A stretch of 64,000 nucleotides of DNA from Betaproteobacteria bacterium UBA2592 (GTDB taxonomy: Bacteria > Pseudomonadota > Gammaproteobacteria > Burkholderiales > Rhodocyclaceae), in the NCBI GenBank assembly GCA_002340095.1, contig DDKS01000005.1, positions 14,259 to 78,258 of the forward strand. The letters are read 5' to 3'. Shown here piece after piece: positions 44,169-52,804 of this stretch. Numbering within the stretch: the stretch's first letter is position 1; the number at the start of each line of letters is the position of its first letter. A program made the position numbers and the translations under genes. A model generated the notes under the pieces. The model was not told where the DNA came from. It ran no database searches and saw only the letters and a program-made list of their open reading frames with translations.

Positions 44169-44810
44169 TCAGCAGATCTTCACCACGATGTCGTGCAGGG
44201 TGTTGGCGCAGTTGGCCATGCGGTCGGCGGCGTTGGAGAGGTGGCGGTAGATTTCCCGCCGCTTGAACATGTTGATGTAGTCATCGCCCTGGAACAGGTC
44301 GGCCAGGGCCCGGCGGTAAGCCTTTTCCACCTTGCGCTCCGCCTTTCTGGCCGTATCCGCGTCCTCGGCGGCCGAATAAGGCAGCTTGCCCAGCTTGCTG
44401 TAACCGATCACCAGGGCATCCATGCCCATCTTCAGGTGCATGGCCATTTCCAGGGTGTGTTTGTCGGGCGTCACGCCCAGCACGTCCATCTCGCTCACGG
44501 TGGTCTTGCAGTAGTTCACCACCTCGTCCAGATCCACGATGGCGCGGTAGATATCCTCCCGGTCGATGGGGGTCGAGAAGGCCTCGTTCAGGGTGTGCAG
44601 GTTGCGCACCTTGATGCGGTCCGCCTCGTGTTCGTCCTGGCGAATCTGCTGGCCAATGCTGGGGGACGCCGTTTCCATGAATTCCACCAGCAGGCCCGCC
44701 GTGTGGGCCACCTGGATGCACTGCTCGGACAGCAGGGTGAAGAAATCCGGCATCTTGGGGAAGACCCGGTTGTAGAGGCGGCGGAAGATGGAAGGGGAAT
44801 TGTCGTCCAT
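44169..44810 (-). CDS. DUF47/PhoU-like Pit accessory protein
   Basis: A 213-residue all-helical protein of the DUF47 (PhoU-like) family, opening MDDNSPSIFRRLYNRVFPKM and continuing with the family runs RQDEHEADRIKVRNLHTLNE, FSTPIDREDIYRAIVDLDEV and RREIYRHLSNAADRMANCAN. The D/E-rich PhoU motifs that bind metal clusters are present (DEHEAD, DREDIY). These proteins are encoded beside low-affinity Pit transporters and are thought to regulate them. It begins 13 bases after the pit stop, in the same operon. Confidence 0.92.
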   Translation of the reverse strand: MDDNSPSIFRRLYNRVFPKMPDFFTLLSEQCIQVAHTAGLLVEFMETASPSIGQQIRQDEHEADRIKVRNLHTLNEAFSTPIDREDIYRAIVDLDEVVNYCKTTVSEMDVLGVTPDKHTLEMAMHLKMGMDALVIGYSKLGKLPYSAAEDADTARKAERKVEKAYRRALADLFQGDDYINMFKRREIYRHLSNAADRMANCANTLHDIVVKIC

Positions 44811-44823
44811 GAATGGCTCCCGG

Positions 44824-45867
44824 CTATCCGGCGGGTTTGAGGAAGAGGTTGACCAGGGCGTAGGCGAGGATGGCGATGCAGGCCGAACCCGGAATGGTGA
44901 TGATCCAGGTCGTGACAATGTCGCTGGCCTTGGACCAGCGCACCGAGCGGGGCCGCTCCGAGGCGCCGATGCCCATGATGGAGGTGGCCACCACGTGGGT
45001 GGTGGACACCGGGGCGCCGACCATCGAGGCGGCAAAGATCACGGCGCCGGAAGTCAGCTGGGAATCCAGGGCGTGGATGGGGCGCACCCGGTAGATGGCG
45101 AAGCCCAGGGTGCGCACGATGCGCCAGCCACCCGACAGGATGCCGAGGGTGATGGCACAGGCACAGGCCAGCATTACCCAGAACGGTACCTGGAATTCGG
45201 GAATGAAGCCCCCCAGCAGCAGCACCAGGGTGAGGATGCCCATGCTCTTCTGGGCGTCGTTGGCCCCGTGGGAGAAGGCCAGGCCGGCGGCGGTGGCGTA
45301 CTGGGCCAGTTTCAGACCGGAATTGGCGGCGGGCCGGGCGGCCCGGAGCAGGGCGTGCATCAGGCGGTGGATCAGGTAGCCGGCCCAGAAACCGGCCAGG
45401 GGCGAGAGGATAAGCGCCGCCAGCACCTTGACGATGCCGGTGATGCGGCCTTCGAGCAGCTCGGCGAAGCCCCAGAGCACATGGTCGCTCCCCACCGACA
45501 CCACTACCGCCCCGGTCAGACCACCGACCAGGGCGTGGGAGGACGAGGAGGGAATGCCTTTCCACCAGGTGATGAAATTCCAGAGGATGGCTCCCAACAG
45601 GCCGCACAGGATCACCGCCAGGGACAGGAGCGGCGGCACCCCGCCCAGCTGGACGAAGGAGCCGATGGTATTGGCTACCGCCGTGCCCCCGAGCAGGGGG
45701 CCGAGGAATTCGAAGATCCCCACCAGGATCACGGCCTGGGCCGGCGTCATGGCGCGGGAGGCAATGACCGTGGCGACGATGTTGGCCGCATCGTGAAAGC
45801 CGTTGGTGTAATCGAACAGCAGCACGATGGCCACGGTGATGATGGCCAGCAGCAACAGGGCGTCCAA
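44824..45867 (-). CDS. pit: Inorganic phosphate transporter, Pit family
   Basis: A 347-residue PiT transporter (low-affinity metal-phosphate/H+ symport) with about 10 hydrophobic segments. The duplicated signature is present as YTNGFHDAANIVATVIASRA and AFSHGANDAQKSMGILTLVL. SSSSHALVGGLTGA and APVSTTHVVATSIMG are also conserved. Start choice: TTG at LDALLLLAIITVAI has GGAGG exactly 5 bases upstream, whereas the in-frame ATG 33 bases earlier lies inside a TATAAT and has no ribosome site; TTG is therefore preferred. It precedes the DUF47 partner. Confidence 0.9.
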   Translation of the reverse strand: MDALLLLAIITVAIVLLFDYTNGFHDAANIVATVIASRAMTPAQAVILVGIFEFLGPLLGGTAVANTIGSFVQLGGVPPLLSLAVILCGLLGAILWNFITWWKGIPSSSSHALVGGLTGAVVVSVGSDHVLWGFAELLEGRITGIVKVLAALILSPLAGFWAGYLIHRLMHALLRAARPAANSGLKLAQYATAAGLAFSHGANDAQKSMGILTLVLLLGGFIPEFQVPFWVMLACACAITLGILSGGWRIVRTLGFAIYRVRPIHALDSQLTSGAVIFAASMVGAPVSTTHVVATSIMGIGASERPRSVRWSKASDIVTTWIITIPGSACIAILAYALVNLFLKPAG

Positions 45868-45898
45868 GTCCGCCTCCGCACAGGAAAATGTGGGGTCC

Positions 45899-45904
45899 AT
45901 TATA
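45899..45904 (-). promoter_or_regulatory. Consensus -10 of the pit operon
   Basis: TATAAT on the minus strand, 32 bases before the TTG start and overlapping a competing in-frame ATG. A -35 is not recognisable at 16-18 bases. Confidence 0.5.
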
Positions 45905-46100
45905 GGGCTGGGCCGAAGCCCCCGGGGGAGAGTCTTGCGCCTCGGTTCAGGGCAGGGGCTGCCGTGCTGCCGGGTGCCCCAAATCATCCGGCTTCGCGTA
46001 TCCTGTCCCCCTTGTATTGTGCCGCGCAACCCGGCAAAAACATCAGGCGGACCGGCGTCCGGCGGCAGCCCGGTCCCCACCCATCGACATGGAGACTCGC

Positions 46101-46667
46101 ATGAAGAAAATCGCCATTGCCTACCATAGCGGTTACGGTCATACGGCCCGTCAGGCCCGCGCCGTCCTCGAAGGGGCTGGTTCCGTCGCGGGGGTGGAGG
46201 CCAAACTCTACGACGTCACCGGGCTGGATGAGGCGGCCTGGGCGGAACTGGATGCCGCCGACGCCATCATCTTCGGCGCGCCCACCTACATGGGCAGCGC
46301 TTCGGCCCGGTTCAAGGAGTTCATGGATGCCTCCAGCAAGCGCTGGTTTGCCCAGACCTGGAAAGACAAGCTGGCGGCGGGTTTCACCACATCCGCCTCC
46401 CAGTCCGGGGACAAGCTCAATACCCTGATCCAGCTGATGATCCTGGCTTGCCAGCACGGCATGATCTGGGTCAGTCTGGACATCCTGCCCGGCAACAACT
46501 CCAGCCAGGGCTCGGTCAACGACCTGAACCGCCTGGGCTGTTCCTCGGGCGCCATGGCCCAGGCCAATGCGGACCAGGGGGCCGACGCCATGCTCGAATC
46601 GGACCTGAAGACGGCGGCCCGGCTGGGGCAGCGGGTGGCCGAACAGCTGCTGCGCCTGCGGGCCTGA
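46101..46667 (+). CDS. Flavodoxin-fold NAD(P)H:quinone oxidoreductase-like protein
   Basis: A 188-residue flavodoxin-like protein. The FMN phosphate loop is HSGYGHTARQA (residues ~8-18), APTYMGSASARFKEFMDASS matches the WrbA-type isoalloxazine loop, and FTTSASQSGDKLNTL is the third FMN segment. It resembles the WrbA/NADPH-dependent FMN reductase group that reduces quinones by two electrons. The ATG has GGAG 7 bases upstream; an ATG 12 bases earlier is possible. Divergent from pit over 233 bases. Confidence 0.88.
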   Translation: MKKIAIAYHSGYGHTARQARAVLEGAGSVAGVEAKLYDVTGLDEAAWAELDAADAIIFGAPTYMGSASARFKEFMDASSKRWFAQTWKDKLAAGFTTSASQSGDKLNTLIQLMILACQHGMIWVSLDILPGNNSSQGSVNDLNRLGCSSGAMAQANADQGADAMLESDLKTAARLGQRVAEQLLRLRA

Positions 46668-46708
46668 TCTTGCCCCTGCACCGACGACGTGGAGAAAGGA
46701 CTGGAAGC

Positions 46709-47500
46709 GTGAATTTATCGATGCATGATCTGCATGTTTTGCTGGTGGAGCCTTCCCAGATGCAGTCCCAGCTGATCCGGCGGATGCTCGAACACCTGGG
46801 GGCGGGCCGGGTGGTGCACCGGGAGCGGGGGGACGATGCCCTTGCCGCCATGGGCGAGATACGGCCCAGCGTCGTGATCAGCAGCCTTTACCTACCGGAC
46901 ATGCCGGGGACCGAACTGGTGCGCATGATGCGCGACGACCCGGACCTGGAGCGCGTCCCCTTCGTGCTGATCTCGAGCGAGACCCGGCCGCAGATGCTCG
47001 AACCCGTGCGCCAGTCCGGCGCCTGCTGCATCGTGTCCAAGCCCTTCAGTGAAGCCCAGCTGGCCCGCGCCCTGCAGAACGCCATCGACCTGCTCAGTCC
47101 GGAGGCGCCCTTCGATCCGGAGGAAGTGGAAAATTTGCGCGTCCTCCTGGTGGACGACAGCCACGCCTCCCGGCGCCACATCCGGCGACTGCTCGAGGAA
47201 ATGGGGGTCGGCGAGATCATCGAGGCGGAAAACGGCCGGGAGGCCGTGACCCGACTGGCCGATACCATGGTGGACCTGGTGCTCACCGACTACAACATGC
47301 CGGAAATGGATGGGCAGGCCCTGGTGGAATACATCCGCACCCAGAGCTGGCAGGCTTCGGTGCCCATCCTGATGATCACCAGCGAGCACGACCAGGGCCG
47401 CCTCGCCGCCGTGGAAAAGGCCGGGGTTTCGGCCATCTGCGACAAGCCCTTCGAGGCCAGGAGCATCCGCCAGCTGATTGCCCAGGCCCTCGTGGCCTGA
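46709..47500 (+). CDS. Tandem-receiver response regulator without output domain
   Basis: A 263-residue protein made of two CheY-like receivers. REC1 (~8-130) has LLVEPSQMQ instead of the acidic pair, and Ser replaces the phospho-acceptor Asp in PSVVISSLYLPDMPG, though Lys is kept in VSKPFS. REC2 (~143-262) is complete: LVDDSHASRR, Asp in LVLTDYNMPEMDG, Lys in CDKPFE. There is no DNA-binding or enzymatic output. GTG start with GGAAG just upstream; an ATG four codons later is possible. Its partner kinase is not in view. Confidence 0.85.
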   Translation: MNLSMHDLHVLLVEPSQMQSQLIRRMLEHLGAGRVVHRERGDDALAAMGEIRPSVVISSLYLPDMPGTELVRMMRDDPDLERVPFVLISSETRPQMLEPVRQSGACCIVSKPFSEAQLARALQNAIDLLSPEAPFDPEEVENLRVLLVDDSHASRRHIRRLLEEMGVGEIIEAENGREAVTRLADTMVDLVLTDYNMPEMDGQALVEYIRTQSWQASVPILMITSEHDQGRLAAVEKAGVSAICDKPFEARSIRQLIAQALVA

Positions 47501-47508
47501 GCCGGAGG

Positions 47509-48132
47509 TCAGAAGCAGGAACTCCGGGACAGGGGGCCACCCTGCCGGCGCAGCCGCTCGCTTTCCAGGTGGTTGCGGCGCACGATGGCCTCGGCGATCT
47601 CCCGGCTGATGGTCTCCGGATCCGGCAGTTGGTTGGGACGGAACACGATCAGGGGAATACCCAGTTTTTCCAGAGCCTCGCGCTTGGCAGTTTCCGGATC
47701 GGGCCGGTCATAGCCTTCGGGGGCTGGCCAGGTCAATTCGATGGCGGCCAGGATGGCGAAATCGTCACGGCAGACGATGAAATCCACGCCGCGGCCCAGC
47801 ACGGCGCGCAGCTCGTCTACCGCCTTGCGGCCACGCAGCTGGGCCAGTTGGGCCATGCCCACCTGGGCGAAGATGATCATGTTGGGCATCGCTTCGCGCA
47901 GGCGGTGGTACAGCACCTGCTCGGTGCTGTTGAGCAGTTGGAAGGGGCTGCGGCTCGGCGGCTCCACGAAGCGGGTTTTCGCCTCCGTGTAGCCGCTTTG
48001 GGGCCGGCTTTCCCGAGGGGCGGGCACGGCTGCTTCACGACGGTCGGGCTGGGAGGCGGCGAAGTGACGCAGGGCCCCGATCACCAGGGCAACGGCCAGG
48101 GCCAGCAGGCCCACCAGGGTCAGCGTGTCCAT
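47509..48132 (-). CDS. DUF2726 domain protein with N-terminal membrane anchor
   Basis: A 207-residue protein with one N-terminal transmembrane helix (MDTLTLVGLLALAVALVIGA), a basic/Pro linker and a DUF2726 domain (~75-190: LLNSTEQVLYHRLREAMPNM, then GRGVDFIVCRDDFAILAAIE). The domain family is of unknown function. A Cys-ended tail (RSSCF) closes it. GGAGG lies 7 bases upstream of the ATG. It is the last gene of the GT39-sialidase operon, 4 bases after the GT2 stop. Confidence 0.85.
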   Translation of the reverse strand: MDTLTLVGLLALAVALVIGALRHFAASQPDRREAAVPAPRESRPQSGYTEAKTRFVEPPSRSPFQLLNSTEQVLYHRLREAMPNMIIFAQVGMAQLAQLRGRKAVDELRAVLGRGVDFIVCRDDFAILAAIELTWPAPEGYDRPDPETAKREALEKLGIPLIVFRPNQLPDPETISREIAEAIVRRNHLESERLRRQGGPLSRSSCF

Positions 48133-48136
48133 GGAA

Positions 48137-49141
48137 TCAGCCTCCGGATGGGCCGGAGCGGGCGTCGCCCGCGTCCGGGGCACGGGGCCTCGGGCCGTCC
48201 TGGACCCGATAGAGTTCCCGGCCCTTGGGTTCGTGGTAGACCCGGATCAGGATTTCCCCGAGTACGCCGATGGCGATCAGTTGCACCCCCATCAGGCAGA
48301 GCATGATGGCGACCAGCAGCAGGGGGCGTCCACCGATGGATTCCCCCATCAGCTTCAACGCCCCGAGCCAGGCCAGGGAGAGGGCCCCGGGGGTCAGCAG
48401 CCACAGGCCGATGCCGCCGAAGGCGTGCAAGGGGCGGTGCAGGTAGCGCATCAGGAACTTGATGAGCAGCAGGTCCAGGGCGACCCGGAAGGTCCGGTCG
48501 ATGCCGTACTTGGAGGTACCCCGGGTCCGGGCGTGGTGCCGCACCGGCACCTCGACGATGCGGGCGCCGGCTTCGGCCGCCAGGGTGGGAATGAAGCGGT
48601 GCAGTTCCCCGTAGAGCTGGATGCGCTCGATGATTTCCCGCCGGTACACCTTGAGGGCGCAGCCGTAGTCGTGCAGGCGCACCCCGGTCACCTTGGAAAT
48701 CAGCCGGTTGGCGATCATCGAGGGCAGCTTGCGGGACAGGGCCGCATCCTGGCGGGCCTTGCGCCAGCCGGAGATCATGTCGATCTGGGGGCTGTTGTCC
48801 ATCTGCTCGATCAGGGCGGGGATGTCGTCCGGGTCGTTCTGCAAATCCCCGTCCAGGGTGACGATGTACTGGCCCCGGGCCACGTCGAAGCCGGCCTGCA
48901 GGGCGGCCGTCTGGCCGTAATTGCGGATCAGGAAGCGGGGCCGCAGCCACGGGGTCCGTTCTGCCAGCTCCGCCAGGATGTGCGCCGAATCGTCCCGGGA
49001 GCCGTCATCGACGCAGATCAGTTCGAAGGGCTTGCCGGTGCGCTCCAGGGCATCCCCGACCCGGGCCACCAGATCGGGCAGATTCTCGGCTTCGTTGTAG
49101 ATGGGAATCACGACGGAAATGGCGGGTACGGCAGCGGTCAT
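48137..49141 (-). CDS. GT2 polyprenyl-phosphate glycosyltransferase (ArnC/DPM1-like)
   Basis: A 334-residue family-2 glycosyltransferase with two C-terminal transmembrane helices (~232-256 and ~268-290). The GT-A domain has SVVIPIYNEAENLP, FELICVDDGSRDDS, the DxD metal motif in VTLDGDLQNDPDD, and HHARTRGTSKYGIDRTFRVA, typical of enzymes that load a sugar onto undecaprenyl phosphate (ArnC, GtrB, DPM1). Its product would be the donor for the GT39 transferase encoded in the same operon. ATGA overlap with the preceding membrane-protein gene. Confidence 0.92.
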   Translation of the reverse strand: MTAAVPAISVVIPIYNEAENLPDLVARVGDALERTGKPFELICVDDGSRDDSAHILAELAERTPWLRPRFLIRNYGQTAALQAGFDVARGQYIVTLDGDLQNDPDDIPALIEQMDNSPQIDMISGWRKARQDAALSRKLPSMIANRLISKVTGVRLHDYGCALKVYRREIIERIQLYGELHRFIPTLAAEAGARIVEVPVRHHARTRGTSKYGIDRTFRVALDLLLIKFLMRYLHRPLHAFGGIGLWLLTPGALSLAWLGALKLMGESIGGRPLLLVAIMLCLMGVQLIAIGVLGEILIRVYHEPKGRELYRVQDGPRPRAPDAGDARSGPSGG

Positions 49142-49689
49142 GAAGATTTCCTTCGGGCCAGATGAAAGGCCAGGATCAGTACGAGGATCGGGTCCAGCAG
49201 GGCGTTCCAGAGATTGGCATACAGGCCGACAGTGTAAGCCAGCAGGTTTCCCGTGAGCAGCCCCAGCCAGGCTCCCTGGCGGCGCAGATAGAGCAGGACC
49301 AGCAGCGGCAGCAGGGCGGCCAGCAGTGGCAGGGGCTGAAAGCCCCAGCCATAGGGGTCCACGGGCCCCAGGCCCAGGGCCGCCAGGTGGAAGCCGATGC
49401 CCAGGGCGAGCAGGGCGGCGCCGGTCCGCGGGCCGGGGGCCGGCGGCAGGGGGCGGCCCAGGCAGGTGAGCAGGGCCAGCTGCACCAGGGTCATGGACGG
49501 GGCGCCGAACACTCCGTGCAGCCAGGCTGCCAGACTGCCGATCTCCGGCAGGGGCAGGAAGGCCAGGCTGCCGGCAGCCAGGGTCAGGGGCAGGGCCAGC
49601 CGCGGCCGCAGGCGCCGCGCCAGCAGGGCGCCCAGGGCGGCACTCAGGCATCCCTGGGCCAACCAGCCGAACAGTTCCGCCGGCATCAT
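49138..49689 (-). CDS. Hypothetical polytopic membrane protein in the glycosyltransferase operon
   Basis: A 183-residue protein with about five hydrophobic helices and a basic end (FHLARRKSS). I do not recognise a family. It contains Leu/Ala-rich helices such as LALPLTLAAGSLAFLPLPEI and LLAALLPLLVLLYLRR. Its start overlaps the sialidase stop and its stop overlaps the GT2 start, both by 4 bases, so it is co-translated with two glycan genes. A role in carrier-lipid or glycan handling is possible, but unproven. Confidence 0.75.
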   Translation of the reverse strand: MMPAELFGWLAQGCLSAALGALLARRLRPRLALPLTLAAGSLAFLPLPEIGSLAAWLHGVFGAPSMTLVQLALLTCLGRPLPPAPGPRTGAALLALGIGFHLAALGLGPVDPYGWGFQPLPLLAALLPLLVLLYLRRQGAWLGLLTGNLLAYTVGLYANLWNALLDPILVLILAFHLARRKSS

Positions 49690-50867
49690 GGGCTGCCCTC
49701 CGCAGGCGGGAGGGCGGGCTCGCGCCCGCCCTCCCGTTCCCGGGTTTCGAGCCAGGCGGTATTGAAGACCACGTGCCGGATGCCCTGGCGCAGCCAGGTG
49801 TAGGACAGATGGATGTCGCCGTTGCGGGCCTGGATCAGGGCGGGGTAGGAGAATTCCGGCTCCCGGCCGTTCCTGATCTGGCCAGTCTCCACGGCCCCCA
49901 GGGCCTGCCAGCTGCGGCCGGCGTCCCGGGAGCGGTAGAGCAGCAGGCTGGCGCGGCCGCTGCCCGGGTTGCCGGCCATGAGCAGGCTGCCATCCCCCAG
50001 GCGCAGCAGGGCCATCGAGGCATTGGAATGGGGGATAGGCAGGGCCGGGGCCATCTGCCAGTGCCGCCCGGCGTCAGCGCTGCGCGCCACCTGCACCCGC
50101 CCGGGGCCCGGGCCCGCATCCCGCAGCAGAGCGAGGGCCTGCTCCGCGTCGAGGGCTACCACAGCCGGCTGTAGGGTGTCCCGCGCATGGGGCATGCGCA
50201 CCTTGTCCGTGATCCGGCCCGAAGCGTCCAGGCGCAGCCATTCCCCGTGTTTGACGACGAACTCGTGATAAACCGGCAGTCCCAGGCCGCCATCCTGGAG
50301 CATCAGGGGCGGGTTGCGCACCAGGGTGCTGATGTTGAGGAAGGGGGTGGTGGTCAGTTTCCGGGCCGGGCTCCAGTGCTCGCCGCCGTCGTCGGAAAAC
50401 TTGTGGTTGATGGAAGACCCGGCCCAGCCTCCGAGGGAGACGCTGACGAAGAACAGGTGCAGCCGGCCTGCCGGGTCCACGTGCAGGACCGGGTTGCCGA
50501 GCTTGCGCAGGTGGCGCCGCAGTTCCCGGGCGGTCTGCTCGCGGGTGGCAATGGCCCGGGGCGGGCTCCAGCCCGAAGGCTCCAGGCGGCTCAGGTAGAT
50601 GGCCACATCGTCCGCCCCTTCCCGGGAGCCTGCGAACCAGGCCGCCAGCAGGGTGCCGTCGGCCAGTTCGGCCAGGGTCGAGGCATGGGCAGAGGGGGCG
50701 GCCAGGGGCAGCAGGCGGGTGGTGAAACGGGGCTCGGCAGCACCGACGGACCTGGCCGGGGGCGGTACAAAGGCCGGCGCCTCCGGCCGGGGCGCGTGCC
50801 AGGCTGTCCAGCCCAGGGCCAGCAGGGCAAGCGCCAGGGCGAGGTGGGGTCTGGCCGCTCGTGTCAT
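49686..50867 (-). CDS. Sialidase-like (BNR/Asp-box) exported beta-propeller protein
   Basis: A 393-residue protein with an N-terminal signal peptide or anchor (ARPHLALALALLALGWTAW), then a six-bladed sialidase-type propeller. Asp-boxes appear as SDDGGEHW, SADAGRHW and SRDAGRSW; the WFAGSREGADDVAIYLSR opening blade and RNPPLMLQDG match the PF13088 BNR_2 group. True neuraminidase activity needs an Arg triad, Tyr/Glu and Asp that I cannot verify by eye. It sits between GT39 and a membrane gene by ATGA overlaps. The ATG at MTRAARPHL was chosen because it overlaps the GT39 stop. Confidence 0.82.
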   Translation of the reverse strand: MTRAARPHLALALALLALGWTAWHAPRPEAPAFVPPPARSVGAAEPRFTTRLLPLAAPSAHASTLAELADGTLLAAWFAGSREGADDVAIYLSRLEPSGWSPPRAIATREQTARELRRHLRKLGNPVLHVDPAGRLHLFFVSVSLGGWAGSSINHKFSDDGGEHWSPARKLTTTPFLNISTLVRNPPLMLQDGGLGLPVYHEFVVKHGEWLRLDASGRITDKVRMPHARDTLQPAVVALDAEQALALLRDAGPGPGRVQVARSADAGRHWQMAPALPIPHSNASMALLRLGDGSLLMAGNPGSGRASLLLYRSRDAGRSWQALGAVETGQIRNGREPEFSYPALIQARNGDIHLSYTWLRQGIRHVVFNTAWLETREREGGREPALPPAEGSP

Positions 50868-52543
50868 GGCGCGGTCGGAGCGGATGGGGCCGGCATCAGG
50901 CTCAGCCACCGGACGCGGGTCATCAGGGGCGACAGGTCGCGGTGCTGCCAGGCCTGCTGCCAGTCGGCGAGCCCGGCCCCTTTGCGGATGAAGCGCAGAC
51001 CCGAGCCAGCGCTGGCGAGCACCTGGTATTCGCCTTCGATCCGGGCGGCCAGTCCCGCCTCCGCCAGTTGCCGTTCCAGCCGGGGCAGGTCGTCGTTTTC
51101 GACGAACACCAGGCCGTCAGCCTGCATCAGGGCCACGGCCTGTACGGCATCGACCCGGGGCCAGTGCTGCAGCGGCCGGGCGCTGAGAATGGGCAGCAGA
51201 GCAGGCTGAGGACCGTCAAACATGGCAATGCTGCGGGTGCGTCCCAGTTCCTGCACCTGGGGCGGCACGGCGTTGACGCCGATGGCCGGGAAGAGTCCCC
51301 AGAGCAGGGCGGTCCAGTACAGCAGGGGGGCGGCGACCCAATGCAGGCGCTGACGCCTGGGGGTGCCCCAGGCCCAGGCCAGGTAGAGGGCTGCCGGTAG
51401 CCAGAAATACCAGCCGCCTAGCTGAAAGCGCCAGGTGAAGGCCGCCAACAGGCCACCGAAGAGGACGGCAATGCCCATACCCAGGCGCGCAGGCCAGGGG
51501 GGCAGATATTCCGCCTGCCGCAGTTGCCAGGCCAGCAGCAGGGCCAGGGGGACCAGGGAACCGACCAGATAGCGGTCGAAGGTGCGCACCAGCAGGAAGG
51601 GTAGGCAGGTGGCCAGGAGCCAGACCAGCAGCAGGCGGTCTTCCCCGGCCTGGCGCCGGATTGCCTCCCGGCCCCGCCAGATCAGGGCCAGGGCTACGAA
51701 GGACCAGGGCAGGGCGATCTGGAACAGGCCGGGCAGCATGTCCAGGGAAAGGTTGGCCAGCTGCCGGGCTTCCATTTCATCGGCGTAGGCCAGGGCGGCG
51801 GCTTCCGGGTGCAGGTGGCGCACCAGCAGGAACCAGGGCAGGGCCACCGCCAGCAACAGCAGGAGGCTGCCCAGCGCCGCAGGCCAGCGCTGCAGGAGCG
51901 CCTGCCAGGGAAAGCGTTGCGTGGCCATCAGTCCGATCATGCCGCCGCCGCACACCAGGGCGACGATGGGGCCCTTGATCAGGAAGCCGGCGCCCAACAG
52001 CAGGGCGGTCAGGCACAGCCAGTGCCAGCGCAGGTCCTCGTGCCACCTGAGAAAGGCCCAGAAAGCGAGGGCGGAACAGGCTGCCACCGGAATGTCGAGC
52101 ATCAGCCGGCGGGCTTCGGTGTTCATGCCTAGAGAGCCGAGCAGGATGGCACCGGCGAACAGGGCGGTGCCATTGTCTCCCAGCAGGCGGCGGCCGATGC
52201 CCACGGTGGCCACCACCAGCAAGGCGCCGGCCAGCACCGTGACCAGCCGGGCGCTGAACAAGGAGATGCCGAAGGTTTCGTAGCTGAGGCGGGCCAGCCA
52301 GTAGAGCAGCGGCGGTTTGCGGATGCGCGGCGCCCCGTCCAGGAAAGGTACCAGCCATTCCTGCCGGGCCATCATTTCCATCGGAGTGCGCAGGCCCAGG
52401 AAATATTCGTCCTTGCCGGTCAGGGCGGTGGGCTCCCAGGTGCCCAGGCAGAGCAGCAGCGCGGACAGCAGGAAAATCCCGGCCCAGACGGCAAAGGAGA
52501 GGGGGGCGGCGGGGCGGGAACTGAAGCGATGCAGGGCGGGCAT
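50864..52543 (-). CDS. ArnT-like GT39 membrane glycosyltransferase
   Basis: A 559-residue transferase with about 12 transmembrane helices. The GT39/PMT_2 marks are KDEYFLGLRTPMEMM followed by WLVPFLDGAPRIRKPPLLYW in the first periplasmic loop, carrying the acidic catalytic residue, and TEARRLMLDIPVAACSALAF. ArnT adds aminoarabinose to lipid A from undecaprenyl phosphate; here the sugar and acceptor are unknown. Head of a five-gene operon divergent from dnaE. The start at MPALHRFSSRPAAPLSF was chosen because the region upstream in frame is low-complexity. The ribosome site is weak. Confidence 0.9.
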   Translation of the reverse strand: MPALHRFSSRPAAPLSFAVWAGIFLLSALLLCLGTWEPTALTGKDEYFLGLRTPMEMMARQEWLVPFLDGAPRIRKPPLLYWLARLSYETFGISLFSARLVTVLAGALLVVATVGIGRRLLGDNGTALFAGAILLGSLGMNTEARRLMLDIPVAACSALAFWAFLRWHEDLRWHWLCLTALLLGAGFLIKGPIVALVCGGGMIGLMATQRFPWQALLQRWPAALGSLLLLLAVALPWFLLVRHLHPEAAALAYADEMEARQLANLSLDMLPGLFQIALPWSFVALALIWRGREAIRRQAGEDRLLLVWLLATCLPFLLVRTFDRYLVGSLVPLALLLAWQLRQAEYLPPWPARLGMGIAVLFGGLLAAFTWRFQLGGWYFWLPAALYLAWAWGTPRRQRLHWVAAPLLYWTALLWGLFPAIGVNAVPPQVQELGRTRSIAMFDGPQPALLPILSARPLQHWPRVDAVQAVALMQADGLVFVENDDLPRLERQLAEAGLAARIEGEYQVLASAGSGLRFIRKGAGLADWQQAWQHRDLSPLMTRVRWLSLMPAPSAPTAP

Positions 52544-52774
52544 TGACCGGCAGGGGAAAGCCCCGGAGGCAAAGGGGGCAATGTTAAGCGTGGCGGCAGG
52601 TGCGGGCAAGCGGCAGACGCTTTGGCGGGAGCGGGGCTCAGGCGGGCCGGGCCGGGCCGCCGCTGCGGCAAGGTCAGGGCCCGCAGGGGGGCGGCGGGCA
52701 GGCTGGCTCCGGCCATGGAAGCCCCGCTGGGGATAAAGAAGGACCGTGCATTCTATGTTGCCCTGCGGCCGGGG

Positions 52775-52780
52775 TAAAAT
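52775..52780 (+). promoter_or_regulatory. Candidate -10 element of dnaE
   Basis: TAAAAT in GGGGTAAAATGCCGCC, 25 bases before the dnaE ATG, closely matching the context at accA. The rest of the 261-base divergent region is GC-rich with no other signal seen. Confidence 0.4.
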
Positions 52781-52804
52781 GCCGCCTCCCCGGAAACCCT
52801 GCCC

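Noticed and set aside
48137..52543. Full arn (aminoarabinose-lipid A, polymyxin resistance) operon
   Set aside because: Only ArnC-like and ArnT-like transferases are present; arnA, arnB and arnD are absent and a sialidase-like gene intervenes, so the substrate is not supported.
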